Assembly: GCA_951640165.1 (NCBI GenBank)
Contig: OX621247.1
Span: forward strand, 34,136,001 to 34,200,000
Direction of reading: 5' to 3'
Length of the DNA: 64,000 bases
DNA from: Pseudoips prasinana
Taxonomy: Eukaryota > Arthropoda > Insecta > Lepidoptera > Nolidae
Below, in pieces: positions 1 through 9,792 of the stretch. The notes beneath the pieces were generated by a model. The model saw nothing but the letters and a program-made list of their open reading frames with translations, did not search any database and was not told the DNA's origin. Each line of letters begins with the position of its first letter. Position 1 is the stretch's first letter. The translations under genes were made by a program, and so were the position numbers.

Positions 1-185
1 AGATGATTCCAACTATCAAAAACTAGTCTAGTAGTTGAAGTCAAAATGAAGATCTTATCTTCGTTTTGACTTATAATAATTAAAATATTGGATTATGATC
101 TAATAATAATAATCCAATATTGCTCGTTTATTTTTTTTATATAATCCATTTCTTAATTTTACCTTTGTCTGTACACTATATGTGT
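1..185. other. AT-rich sequence, nothing recognised
   Basis: No ORF, SINE head or repeat shared with the rest of the window is visible. Confidence 0.5.
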
Positions 186-462
186 GGTAACCCATATAAG
201 TCCCCACTGCTGGGGCATGGTTCTTCTCTCTTCTATCAAGAGAATTGAGAGTGGATTAAGGCCAGAATTTTTCTAGGGTATGTGGATTTCCTCACGATGC
301 TTCCTTTACTGTCAGCAAATGGTAAGTCGTAAGACTATTAAGTACCTACATATAAATTCCACAAAGTGAATTTTACATTTGTACCGACACCAGGGTTCGA
401 ACTCACATGTTTGCCAAGGTCCAAGTAACCGATCTTGACCCACTAAGTTACCGTCGCATTCT
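186..462 (-). mobile_element. SINE-6, tRNA-headed SINE-like repeat
   Basis: On the minus strand a tRNA-like head with a box B (GGTTCGAAC type, about 393-403) is followed by a tail with the block TTCCTCACGATGCTTCC (plus strand), a motif common in lepidopteran SINE/LINE tails. Only one copy lies in this window, so the ends are approximate. Confidence 0.5.
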
Positions 463-517
463 GTATAGTCTGTACATGACTGTACCAAGATATTTATCTT
501 AGATAATTAGTAAATTA

Positions 518-607
518 GGGGTTGAGAGTGGACGAGGTAGGTTTAAGGGTCGAGAGGAAACAAATAAAGAAATCTTTTTTTTAGGGGTCGAGGGGTCGAG
601 AGTGGAC
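518..607 (+). repeat. Direct repeat GGGGTYGAGAGTGGAC
   Basis: The 16-base motif occurs at 518-533 and 592-607, the second copy ending where the RTE fragment begins. It may be a target or slippage duplication; no element between the copies is recognised. Confidence 0.4.
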
Positions 608-2171
608 TAAACGTACTCGCCATTGACCAGAAGCTTGAAGACATCTTCCAATGCTGCGACGAACACTTTCGGAGATGTAACATCTTCCTGTCTCACACCT
701 CGCTGCAAGTGGATAGGTTTCGAGTTTTGGTCCTGGAGACGCACTTTAACACCTCGATTTACCGGTAGTAGATTTGGCACCTTAGGAGAGACCACAGCCC
801 AGGTTGCGATAATCTAAGGCTTTCTCATAGTCCACAAACGCTAAGCACAGTGGCTTGTTATACTCTTCGACTTCTTATGTATAACTTGCCGCAGCGTATG
901 TATATGGTCTATCTATGGTGCTAAAGACTTTACGGATACCGGCTTGTTCGGGAGGCTGGAAATCATCAAATGGCTCACAGTGTGATGGGTCAATAATTCT
1001 TCAATAAGGTTTTGTCGCCCTTTTTGAAGGAGAGCACTACCACACTTCTGTGCCATGCTTGTGGTGTTTGATTATCTAGTATGACGGAGTTAAATAACTT
1101 CTGAAAGGCCCGTAGGATTGGTGTACCATCCGCCTTCAGAAGCTCTGCTAAAACTCCATCATCACCAAGAGCCTTGTTGTTCTTAAGTTGTCTGAGAGCC
1201 ATTTTAATTTCGTACAGGCTGACGTCCGGGTGTCTTCAGTGTAATGTCGGGTTGGTCGTGCTCCATCCAAGACATGACTTTTGGCAGGGGACTGCGTTGT
1301 CGAATATAACTGTCCATAGAATTCTCAATCTCTCACGGCAACTGCGGTTTAGACGTGACAATTGCCGTGCATCCTCAGTCTTCAGCTTCGTCAGTTGGGT
1401 TTGTTCAACAGACAGATCTCTTACGAACACTTTAGAGCCTTTGTTCCGCTCGATGGCTTCTTTAATACTACTTGTATTAAATTGACGCGTGTCGCGAGTC
1501 AAAGATTTTGAGATCTGTCTGTTGAGCAGCTGGTATATAGTAGCATCATCTGAGGATGTCAGAACCATTTTCCGTATTACTTCCATAAGTTGCAGGGCAA
1601 AGTCTGTTTGTACGCTGGGCCTTGAAGACCTTAAACTCAGCCGTATAGACAGCTTCTACGAGCCTGTCGTAGTATGAGTCCACTTCCTCGCAGCTGCTAG
1701 GCATTCGAAACGGTTTCGCAGTTCGAGCTGAAATGGTGGGTTTTGGACGTGGATAGGTAAAGGTCGGCGCGTAGACTTTATCAGTCTGGACCTCTGGAGC
1801 TTGACATAAGATTCAATGAGCCTCTCACCAGTCGTGTGATCGCTCCCGGTTTTAACCGCATTGATCACAGAGACGTCATTAAACGTCTGTCGTCTCGTCG
1901 ACAAGATATAGACAAGATATCTCATTTTTGTTTTTGCCATCGGGGCTCACCCAGGTCCATTTGCGGTGATCCAGCTTCCTGAAGAAGGAATTCATCATAA
2001 AAAGTCCCTCCTCCATGTCGGTCAACATTTGGCCCCGAGGGTTCCGGTCTCCAGTTCCAAATTGCCCCACTCTCAGCTCATTCCCGAATCTTTTACCCAG
2101 CTTCGCGTTAAAGTCCCCCATGACCACAGTGAAATAAGTGTTAGAGGTATGTATGGCTCTAGAAATATATA
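607..2171 (-). pseudogene. RTE-type retroelement remnant (endonuclease end, linker, partial RT)
   Basis: Read on the minus strand, fragments in several frames follow the order of a craniofacial-development-protein-2-like endonuclease/reverse transcriptase. The endonuclease motif VVMGDFNAKLG and a GNKNEI-like block lie at about 1900-2170, a linker at 1236-1940, the RT finger block with KNNKALGDDGV at 990-1202, and GVRQEDVTSPKVF (normally GVRQGD) at 607-795. It stops before the catalytic FADD box, so the 3' part is missing. Frameshifts and stops break it at least three times. The upstream endonuclease part is at 3375-3740, beyond an inserted jockey-type element. The element is dead. Confidence 0.8.
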
Positions 2172-3374
2172 CTTCTGACTTCTTACTTGGGCAATAGAAT
2201 TCAGAAGGTCGAAATAAACGGTAAAATATCTCCGGGATCTCCAGTGGTAATGGGCGTCCCACAGGGGTCAATTCTGGGCCCATTTTTGTTTTTAATTTAT
2301 ATAAATGACTTACCTTACTACGTAAGGGATAAGCATGAGATTGTGTTGTTTGCAGATGATACTTCCCTGACGTTCAAAATAAACCGACAATTAAGCAATT
2401 TTGACGATGTTAATGATGCAATCTCAAAAGTTGTTCATTGGTTTAATGCCAATAATCTTGTGCTTAATGATAAGAAAACTAAAGTCATTAAATTCACTAC
2501 ACCGAATGTGAAACAGGCGACAACCAATGTACAACTTAATGGAGCTAGGTTGGACCCTGTTGAATCAACAGTGTTCTTGGGTATCACTATTGATTCAAAG
2601 CTACAATGGAGCCCACAAATAGAAAAACTGTCCGGCAAATTAAGTTCTGCAGCATATGCAGTGAAAACTATTAGACGGCTGACTGATGTTGACACAGCTA
2701 GAATGGTTTATTTCAGTTATTTTCATAGTGTAATGTCCTATGGAATTCTTCTCTGGGGTAGCTCTGCTGACATTAACACCATATTTATGTTGCAAAAAAG
2801 AGCTGTAAGAGCTATCTATAATCTTGGCCCGAGAGTGTCTCTAAGACAAAAATTCAAAGAGCTCAACATTCTAACTGTACCATCTCAGTATATATATGAA
2901 AACTTACTATATGTGCATAAAAATATCGATTCCTTCTGTAAAAGGAGCGATACACATAATGTAAATACTAGATATAAGAATAATCTCATACTACATACTA
3001 CCCGTCTCCACAAAATAAGTAACTCTTTTATGGGGCAATGTATAAGATTTTATAACAAACTTCCCAATGATATTAGAGAATTGTCTACCAATAAGTTTAA
3101 AAGAGTTATTAAAGCCAAATTGTGTAGCAGGGCATATTACAAAATTTCTGATTATTTAAGTGATAAAAGTGCTTGGGATGGAGTTCTTCTGAGTCAACAC
3201 ACATGATTGTAATTAATCTTAAGTATATTTTATTTTAAAAAAGGATTCCTACTGAGTTTTCTGGCAGTGTTTCTCAGTAGCTGCTACGTCATGCACTGCA
3301 CGGTAGGGTAAAAAAATATGACGATTCCACATAAATGTAAAATTTCTACGGAATAAAGTTACTTTGACTTTGAC
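2172..3374 (+). mobile_element. JK-A: 5'-truncated jockey-type non-LTR retrotransposon
   Basis: It begins inside the RT domain and runs through the stop codon at 3206 to a 3' UTR with a GGATTCCTACTGAG block and a short (TTTGAC)n tail ending at 3374. It splits an RTE endonuclease coding region, whose halves read on into each other across it. No clear target-site duplication was found. Other JK-A 3' parts are at 15136-15329, 27515-27911 and 59756-60062. Confidence 0.8.
2187..3206 (+). CDS. Jockey-type reverse transcriptase, C-terminal half
   Basis: This 339-residue uninterrupted frame encodes the palm and C-terminal part of a non-LTR reverse transcriptase, which in an intact element copies RNA into DNA at the nicked target. 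Visible motifs are GVPQGS at residues 23-28, the block FLIYINDLP after it, and catalytic FADD at 55-58. The thumb region and the C-terminal region ending in a conserved ...FYNKLPNDIR... segment follow. The endonuclease, the RT fingers and ORF1 are absent because the copy is 5'-truncated. The first ATG is only the first methionine left; the homologous frame extends a little upstream to about 2172. It cannot act alone. The lack of internal stops suggests a fairly recent insertion. Confidence 0.85.
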   Translation: MGNRIQKVEINGKISPGSPVVMGVPQGSILGPFLFLIYINDLPYYVRDKHEIVLFADDTSLTFKINRQLSNFDDVNDAISKVVHWFNANNLVLNDKKTKVIKFTTPNVKQATTNVQLNGARLDPVESTVFLGITIDSKLQWSPQIEKLSGKLSSAAYAVKTIRRLTDVDTARMVYFSYFHSVMSYGILLWGSSADINTIFMLQKRAVRAIYNLGPRVSLRQKFKELNILTVPSQYIYENLLYVHKNIDSFCKRSDTHNVNTRYKNNLILHTTRLHKISNSFMGQCIRFYNKLPNDIRELSTNKFKRVIKAKLCSRAYYKISDYLSDKSAWDGVLLSQHT

Positions 3375-3740
3375 TATCCTCATACATGACCTCAACCTCA
3401 TCGTCGGAGTGCGTTGAAGTCGGCGCGTAAACCTGTATGACCTTCAACGAATACGTTATAAGTTACGTTATAAGGTACGCCGCCCTAGTCGACACACTCT
3501 CGAGTTTCACTACGTTCCTTGTGGACAAGGGACTTTTGAACTATGAACCCGACATCACCTTGGAACAGTCGCCCTCGCGGAAATATAGCAGGTTCCCGGA
3601 TTTTAGGATTATCGTGGGGAGGACACGATATTCCTAATAACTCTCTTTGGACTTCAGACAAACCTATGATATCCCAATGTAACCTGCTCAGTTCCTTCTC
3701 CAGTTCAATGATATTCTCGTCAGTCTACTGTGTGTGAGTG
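3375..3740 (-). pseudogene. RTE-type endonuclease, N-terminal fragment
   Basis: On the minus strand this reads as the N-terminal part of an APE-type endonuclease: ELSRLHWDIIGLSEVQRE, then VGFIVQKSLV, then VYAPTSTHSDDEVEVMYED, with frame breaks between. The text continues into ISRAIHTSNTYFTVVMGDFN at about 2170, so it is the 5' part of the element at 607-2171, separated by JK-A. Confidence 0.75.
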
Positions 3741-4723
3741 TTATATGTTGTCGGTTATGGTAACACGGCGTCTGCCGGGGATTTTTAGCACCCCGGTTTC
3801 TTTTTCCTTATTTCCTGTTTCTATTCCTGTTTCTGTTATCCCAGCGATTGTGATATTGTGTTCCATAATTCTTCTATCAGGGTGAGACTAATTGGTCAAT
3901 AGGGATTTCAATAAAAGCTGAAGTTGTTATAATATTACTTGTTTCATCTTTAGAATCTCTCGACAAAATCGGGTTTATTCGTTCAAATCTCTTAACTCTT
4001 TTTTTCTTCTTAACCAGTGAAATATTGATATCTATTAAAGAACTAAGTTTCCTTTTTATTTTATTTTCTTCTTTTGTGTCCGGATTCCATGTAGATCCAG
4101 AATCAGAAAAAGGTTCTTCATTTGTAAAAGGGCGGCATTGGTTCGATACCCGAAATGAGACTTGACCCTCTGATTACCTTTGATGACAACTTAATTTATT
4201 TAATTTTGTTTGCCTATCATCTTATAATTAATCATTCTCTAGTTGTAGAAGAAATAAATAACATCAAGTATTTATAAATTAGGTACGTTATATCAGAATT
4301 CTGAATCGCAGAATTAAATAAATAGAGTTATTTAGTTTTCCTAGATTTAAGTTAGTTTTGTGAAAGAATTTATAAGTTGAGGAAAAATTCAACAACCCAA
4401 GTTATTTATTTTATTTGACATTCATCTTGTCATTGACCACATTTATTGATTTATTTACTGAGTTATTTAGTTTTCCTTTAAAAAAATTGTGTTTGTCTGA
4501 AGATATTTATTATTCCATCTGTCATGACCTGTCTGACAAAAATGGCTATATCTTTGGAACGGATTAAGATACGAAAACGCCTGTAAGGCTCAAATATGCG
4601 GCAGGTTTTAGGTGTTTTGAAAATAGGATAAAGTCAATTTCGCCAAAATCGGAGTTATTTAATTTTCCAACTACGGGGACGATATACACGTGACCTGATC
4701 GAATATTCGTAAGATGGAAGGTC
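3741..4723. other. No gene recognised
   Basis: AT-rich sequence. The first ~150 bases may still be 5' sequence of the RTE element. About 4510-4670 has wording like Helitron tails (AAAATCGGAGTTATTTAATTT), but no ends were found. Confidence 0.4.
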
Positions 4724-5305
4724 TTTTTAGGGTTCCGTAGCCAAATGGCAAAAACGGAATCCTTATAGATTCGTCATGTCTGTCTGTCTGTCCGTCCGTA
4801 TGTCACAGCCACTTTTTTCCGAAACTATAAGAGCTATACAGTTGAAAATTGGTACGTAGATGTATTCTGTGAACCGCATTAAGATTTTTACACAAAAATA
4901 AAAAGAACAAAACAAACAAACACAAAAACAAAAAGAATTTGGGGTATCTATGAATAGGTCTTCAAAAATGATATTGAGGTTCCTAATATCATTTTTTTCT
5001 AAACTGAACAGTTTGCGCGAGAGACATTTCCAAAGTGGTAAAATATGTGTGTGCCCCTCCCCCCCCCCCTCCCTGTAACTTCTAAAATAGGAGAGGGATA
5101 AAACTGAAAAAATATATGATGTACATTACTTTGCAAACTTCCACCGAAAATCGGTTTCAACAAGATCTAGTAAGTATTTTTTTTAATACGTCATAAATCA
5201 TAAGCCGCAATTTCCCTTTCATTCAATCAATTACTACAAGAACTTTTATATTGTTACTCGCTGCTACGGAACCCTTCATATGCAAGTCCGACTCGCACAT
5301 GGCCG
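4724..5305 (-). mobile_element. GCGAG repeat, long form, copy A
   Basis: A ~600 bp non-coding repeat. In plus orientation it opens with TTTTAGGGTTCCGTAGCC and closes near GAGT/GCAAGTCCGACTCGCACAT. The same unit is at 6392-6987 (opposite orientation) and 54972-55572. One end carries the palindromic word GAGTCGGACTC. Class unknown; no ORF. Confidence 0.7.
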
Positions 5306-5821
5306 CTATTTTTTTCTTAATTAAGTTGTTAGATTTTTGTCAGCCGAATTCCTAACCATATTTTGTTCTATTTTTAAAAGGGCAGTAACATCTTCCACTT
5401 GTTTCTCGGATTAAATAAAAACTAATTTCCGAGTATTTTATAAATGTAAAAAATGTTTTCACTATCGGAAGTCTTCAAAGACTGAACATGTTTTTTATTA
5501 TGATAAGTACCTACTTATAGCTTAAAGATATATATACTCTTAAAGTTTTTTATGAGTTCCGATGATAAGTTCCGTTCCAATTCTTGAAGGTTTCTGTGTC
5601 AAGTTAAATATCGAGATAATTGTGTACTCAAATACCACATAGCGCAAAACAATATTTTTGGCATAACTTTTTCTTACTGAGGCCACAGACGCAGCTACGT
5701 CCCCTGACATATTTTTTGTAACGACACCGTGTCATCACTCACACCCTTAATAAATAAATGCCGTTGTTGTCAAGAACAGGGCATGTCGGAATAAAACGTG
5801 TAATGTCTTGGTGGAGTTTTA
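5306..5821. other. No gene recognised
   Basis: AT-rich, low-complexity in part. No SINE head or shared repeat seen before the SINE-3 tail near 5822. Confidence 0.4.
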
Positions 5822-6361
5822 GGCCACAGCGGCTAGTCCAATGGAGACGAGACAGCTGCGCGGGACATGCACTTTCTATTACATCACTCTCATGATGGAA
5901 GACTAGCGACAGGACCAGAAAAAGGTCAGGCACAGGACCAACGGTTTCCGGTGCTGCCCGAGGCCTGGGGCTCTACCGGCTAAGTCGCGAACATCGATTT
6001 CTTAAATGGCGTTCAAATAAATATAGGTTAAAAATGACTTAATCAATCGTTAAATCGGCTTCAACGTTGACAATCGATTCCGGACCATCTATGACGTCAC
6101 ATGTGGTCATGGAAGCCGATTTAACGATTGATTAAGTCATTTTTAACCTTTATTTATTTGAACGCCATTTAAGAAATCGATGTTCGGTGACTTAGCCGGT
6201 AGAGCCCCTGGTGTGTAATACCACCAACACCCAGATTTCGGGCTGATACTGAAAAATTTTCTTAACAGATGAATCCTAACATCACGTTTAGGACTGACCT
6301 GGGATTTGACCCCAGGACCTCATTATCTACGAATGAACATGCTACCGCTAGACTATCGGCA
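5822..6361 (-). mobile_element. SINE-3, interrupted by a CTG-MITE
   Basis: Tail at 5822-5967 and head at 6211-6361, minus strand. The head has the tRNA-like box B (plus-strand GATTTGACCCCAGGACC). The two parts rejoin in the order of uninterrupted SINE-3 copies such as 14583-14962. Confidence 0.75.
5968..6207. mobile_element. CTG-MITE, copy 1 (full-length foldback)
   Basis: A 240-bp near-complete palindrome with termini GGGCTCTACCGGCTAAGTCG and its complement, arms of about 100 bases, and a 3-bp target duplication CTG (5965-5967 and 6208-6210). The centre holds TGACGTCACATGTG (6092-6105). Inserted in SINE-3. Confidence 0.85.
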
Positions 6362-6391
6362 CAAATTTTGTTGCCATAATTATTGTTTTAA

Positions 6392-6987
6392 AAAACCGGC
6401 CAAGTGCGAGTCGGACTCGCCCATGAAGAGTTCCGTAGCAGCAAGTATTTCAGTTGATTAAATGGAAGGTAAATTGCGGTTTACGTTTTATGACGTATTA
6501 AAAAAAACTACTTACTAAATCTCGTTCAAACCAAATTTCGTTGTTAGTTTTCATGGTAATGTACGTCATATATTTTTTTTAGTTTTGCCATTCTCTTATT
6601 TTAGAAGTTACAGGGGTGGGGGGACACCCATTTTACCACTTTGGAAGTGTCTCTCGCGCAAACTATTCAGTTTAGAAAATAATGATATTAGTAACCTCAA
6701 TATCACTTTTGAAGACCTATCCATAGATACCCCAAATGTAAGGGTACGACGAAAAAAACATTTTTGAGTTTCAGTTCTATGTATGGGGAACCCCCAACAT
6801 TATTATTATTATTCTATTTTTGTGTGAAAATCTTAATGCGGATCACAGAATACATCTACTTACCAAGTTTCAACAGTACAGCTCTTATAGTTTCGGAAAA
6901 AAGTGGCTGTGACATACGGACGGACAGACAGACGTGGCGAATCTATAAGGGTTCCGTTTTTTGCCATTTGGCTACGGAACCCTAAAA
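6392..6987 (+). mobile_element. GCGAG repeat, long form, copy B
   Basis: Starts ACCGGCCAAGTGCGAGTCGG and ends GGCTACGGAACCCTAAAAAA. It is the reverse complement of copy A over its length, making an inverted pair about 1.1 kb apart. ORFs inside are not conserved among the copies. Confidence 0.75.
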
Positions 6988-7152
6988 AACATAGAGGCTA
7001 CTTCAACATTTCTTTACATCTACCCATTTCATCAAAATATAATATTTCAACTAGCTAGTTCATGAGATACAGCCAGACAGACTGATATGATGGACAGACG
7101 GACAAACAGCGAAGACTTCGTAATTGGAAGCCTAAAAACTAAATCACACTTA

Positions 7153-7548
7153 CACACGGCTACATATCAAGCTATAACACGACGGGCCAGTTGGCGTGGT
7201 TGCCATTGCTTGCTTTTCACGCCGGAGGTCGTGGGTTCGATTCCCACCCAGGACAGATATTTGAATGATACATGAACATGTTTGTTTGTCCTAAGTCTGG
7301 GTGTAAATTATCTATATAAGTATGTATTAACAAAAGAAAAGTAATATATGTAGTATATCAGTTGTCTGGTTTCCATAGTACAAGCTTTGCTTAGTTTAGG
7401 ATCAGATGGCCATGTGTGAATAATGTCCCAGGATATAATAATTATTATTTATACATTTCCAGTATAAGCTGATCCCGCGTTGTATAGCATTTCCATGCAA
7501 TAAGAGATCAGCTTATATTGGAAATGTATAGCTTTATATGTAGCCGTG
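7153..7548 (+). mobile_element. GCTACATATC-MITE, split by SINE-2
   Basis: Left terminus CACGGCTACATATCAAGC at 7155-7172 and the remainder at 7451-7548, ending in the inverted copy. Uninterrupted copies at 25353-25469 and 42680-42792 confirm the arrangement. Confidence 0.75.
7178..7450 (+). mobile_element. SINE-2, full copy
   Basis: tRNA-like head with box A-like TTGGCGTGGTTG and box B GGGTTCGATTCCCACC (7233-7248), then a domain with GTCTGGGTGTAAATTATCTA, ATAGTACAAGCTTTGCTTAG and AATAATGTCCCAGGATATAA, ending in a short TTA-rich tail. It interrupts a MITE. Confidence 0.8.
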
Positions 7549-7634
7549 CCCTTCTTTTATCAGTCCACTATACTACGGGGGTCTAGCCACAGCATTTAAA
7601 AAAAACCTGAGAAACTATTGTTGTCAACTTTTCA

Positions 7635-7882
7635 AGGGCCTGTTGGCGTGGTTGGTAGATACGCTGCCTTTCACGCCGCAGGTCGTGGGTTCGATTCCCA
7701 CCCGGGACAAATATATGTGTGCATGAACATGACCGTTTGTCCTGAGTCTGGGTGTAATTATCTATATAGGTATGTATTTACAAACGAAAAGTAATATAAT
7801 GCTCTGCTAATTTGGTATCAGTTGTACCGTGTGTGAATAATGTCCCAGGATATTATTGTTATTTATACATACTATTATTATT
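7635..7882 (+). mobile_element. SINE-2, second copy
   Basis: Same head and body as 7178-7450 (GGGCCTGTTGGCGTGGTTGG, box B GGGTTCGATTCCCACC). It is followed directly by the same right half of a GCTACATATC-MITE, without the left half. Confidence 0.8.
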
Positions 7883-7963
7883 TATAAATTTTCCAGTATA
7901 CGCTGACCGCGCGTTGTATAACATTTCCATACAATAAGAGATTAGCTTATATATGTAGCCGTG
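7883..7963 (+). mobile_element. GCTACATATC-MITE, right half only
   Basis: TTTTCCAGTATACGCTGACC through ATATGTAGCCGTG matches the right half at 7451-7548. The left arm is absent. Confidence 0.7.
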
Positions 7964-8270
7964 TCCTTTATTTTCAACATATGAACTCAAAAGTGTGTTG
8001 GTTTCTAAATTCCAACATGGTCCTAGTAGAGGTCACCGGACTTGGGGAAACCGCTTATCAATGAACGATCTTAGATTTCGTTCGGTTGTTCAATTAACGC
8101 ACATTTGCATTTACAATGTTAAGTCTTGAATGAAATGGTTAGAATATTTAGCATAGCACTATTTAAACTCACAGACTAGTAACATATTAGACAATACTTT
8201 GGATGCTTGATGCACTTTAGAAACTTGAATTGAAGAATATCCAAAGTGTAGTGGCCGTGGGTAGGGCACA
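7964..8270. other. No gene recognised
   Basis: No homology to other repeats of the window noticed. Confidence 0.4.
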
Positions 8271-8271
8271 G

Positions 8272-8915
8272 ACTGCCTCGTTGGTCTAGCGGTAGCGTGT
8301 TCAACCGCAGATAATGAGGTCCTGGGTTCAAATCCCGGGACGGGCCAAAAGTGAATTTGGGAATTTTCCATAAAAAGAAATTTCTCAGTATCAGCCCGAA
8401 GTCTGGTAGTTGGCGGTATTACACCCCCGTGCCTCGGAGAGCACGTAAAGCCGTCGGTCTTGTACCTGAACTCTTTCCGGTCGTGTCGCTAGGCGTCCCA
8501 TCACTCCCATCGGATCATGAGAGTCGAGGCGCTCACAGCTAGATGCTCTCACCGGTTCGTAAGCGATCGGCGAGGGAAAACAACTAGGCTCGTGGTCAGT
8601 CCATAGATGGGTGACCGCCAAAGTGGTTTAATTTCTGAGCGTCTCCGTGCATCGGAGGGCACGTTAAGCTGTCGGTCCCGGTTGTAGTCATTAGACAACA
8701 GTCGTTAAGCCATGTCAGAGGCCTACTGGGCGGCTTGAGCAACTCTGACACTAGGGTTACCACTACCCATACGATAAGCATGAGAGTGATGGAATAGAAA
8801 GTGCCCCTGTGTTTGCGCAAACACTTGTGCACTATAATATGTCCTGCGCAATTGGCTAGTCTCCATTAAGACTGGCCGCCGTGGCCGAAATTCGGTCGGG
8901 AGGACATCATCATCA
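8272..8915 (+). mobile_element. SINE-3, interrupted by a 5S-SINE
   Basis: Head CTCGTTGGTCTAGCGGTAGC (box A) and GGGTTCAAATCCCGGG (box B), body to 8524, resuming at 8779 and ending CGGTCGGGAGGACATCATCA. Insertion of the 5S-SINE is flanked by a 9-bp duplication CATGAGAGT. Confidence 0.85.
8525..8778 (+). mobile_element. 5S-SINE (5S-rRNA-derived SINE), copy 1
   Basis: 254 bp flanked by CATGAGAGT at 8516-8524 and 8779-8787. The head resembles the internal promoter of 5S rRNA: GATCGGCGAGG followed by the box C-like TAGATGGGTGACCGCCAAAG at 8603-8622. The second 5S copy (9079-9345) keeps GTTAAGCAACTAGG, the 5S box A equivalent. Body: CTCCGTGC..GGAGGGCACGTTAAG, then GCGGCTTGAGCAACTCTGAC. Confidence 0.75.
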
Positions 8916-9078
8916 GGGCACATAGCTCGTAGTAACGACGGCCGCATGGGCATCCCCCTAGAAGATGAACCGATGATCTTGTGAGGGTCACTGGAAGCCG
9001 CTGGATGCGCGTAACGCAAGACCGGCAATTGTGGAGGTCTTTTGGAGAGACCTTTGTCCAGCAGTGAGTGTCATAGCA
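8916..9078 (+). pseudogene. RTE-type retroelement 3' tail
   Basis: Contains the C-terminal coding remnant ...GATGATCTTGTG..GGGTCACTGGAAGCC... and the block TTTGTCCAGCAGTG shared with 34163-34373 and six others. Frameshifted; no catalytic part. Confidence 0.65.
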
Positions 9079-9345
9079 CTCAATACCAGATGCTGTCACC
9101 GGTCTGTAAGTGATTGGCGAGGTTAAGCAACTAGGCGCGCGGGTAATCCATTGATGGGTGACTGCCAATGTGGTTTAATTTCTGAGAGTCTCCGTGCTTC
9201 AGAAGGCACGTTAAGCTGTCGGTCCCGGTTGTAGAAATTAGACAACAGTCGTAAAACCATGTCAGAGGCCGACTGGGCGGCTTGAACAACACTGACACTA
9301 GGGTGCCACTTACCATACGATAAGTAAGTAAGTGATGCACAACCT
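9079..9345 (+). mobile_element. 5S-SINE, copy 2
   Basis: Contains GGCGAGGTTAAGCAACTAGG and TTGATGGGTGACTGCC, then the same body as copy 1, ending GCCACTTACCATACGATAAG. It adjoins an RTE tail. Confidence 0.75.
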
Positions 9346-9413
9346 ATCATACCCAAGTTAGTCTAAAACCTGGAGTAAGAAGATGTCCACCGCGAATAAT
9401 TTTTTTTCTTTTT

Positions 9414-9606
9414 AAATGACAATGTACTAGGGAATCTAATCCCTGTGTCGCGGGGTACTTTACAAACATAATAGACAGATACAAATTACATCCAGACTCA
9501 GAACAACTATTTATGGGTTACAGAAATAGTTGTCCGCTGTGGGATTCGAACCCGGGCCACGAAGTGGCGAGGCGACTGTCTTAGCCGCTGCGCCACACGT
9601 GCAGTC
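9414..9606 (-). mobile_element. SINE-1
   Basis: Minus-strand tRNA-like head GTGGCGCAGCGGCTAAGACA, box B about 9544-9554, then the tail whose plus-strand form is GTCGCGGGGTACTTTACAAA. A typical full copy. Confidence 0.8.
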
Positions 9607-9792
9607 AATTTATATATAACTAGCTGCGCCCCGCGGTTTTACCCGCGTTAAATTTTATAAATTAGTAGGTGATAGCGCGACCCGACCTCTTGGTAATATT
9701 CATGCAAAATTTGAAGTAAATCCATGCAGTACTTTTTGAGTTTGGCCCGGACATACATACAGACAAACAGGCAAAAAATTTTTATAACTATA

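Noticed and set aside
8525..8640. 5S rRNA gene
   Set aside because: Only the internal promoter region resembles 5S rRNA, followed by a SINE body; not a full gene.
8159..9356. Several 70-100 residue overlapping frames
   Set aside because: All lie in SINE-3, 5S-SINE and an RTE tail; they recur wherever those repeats occur.
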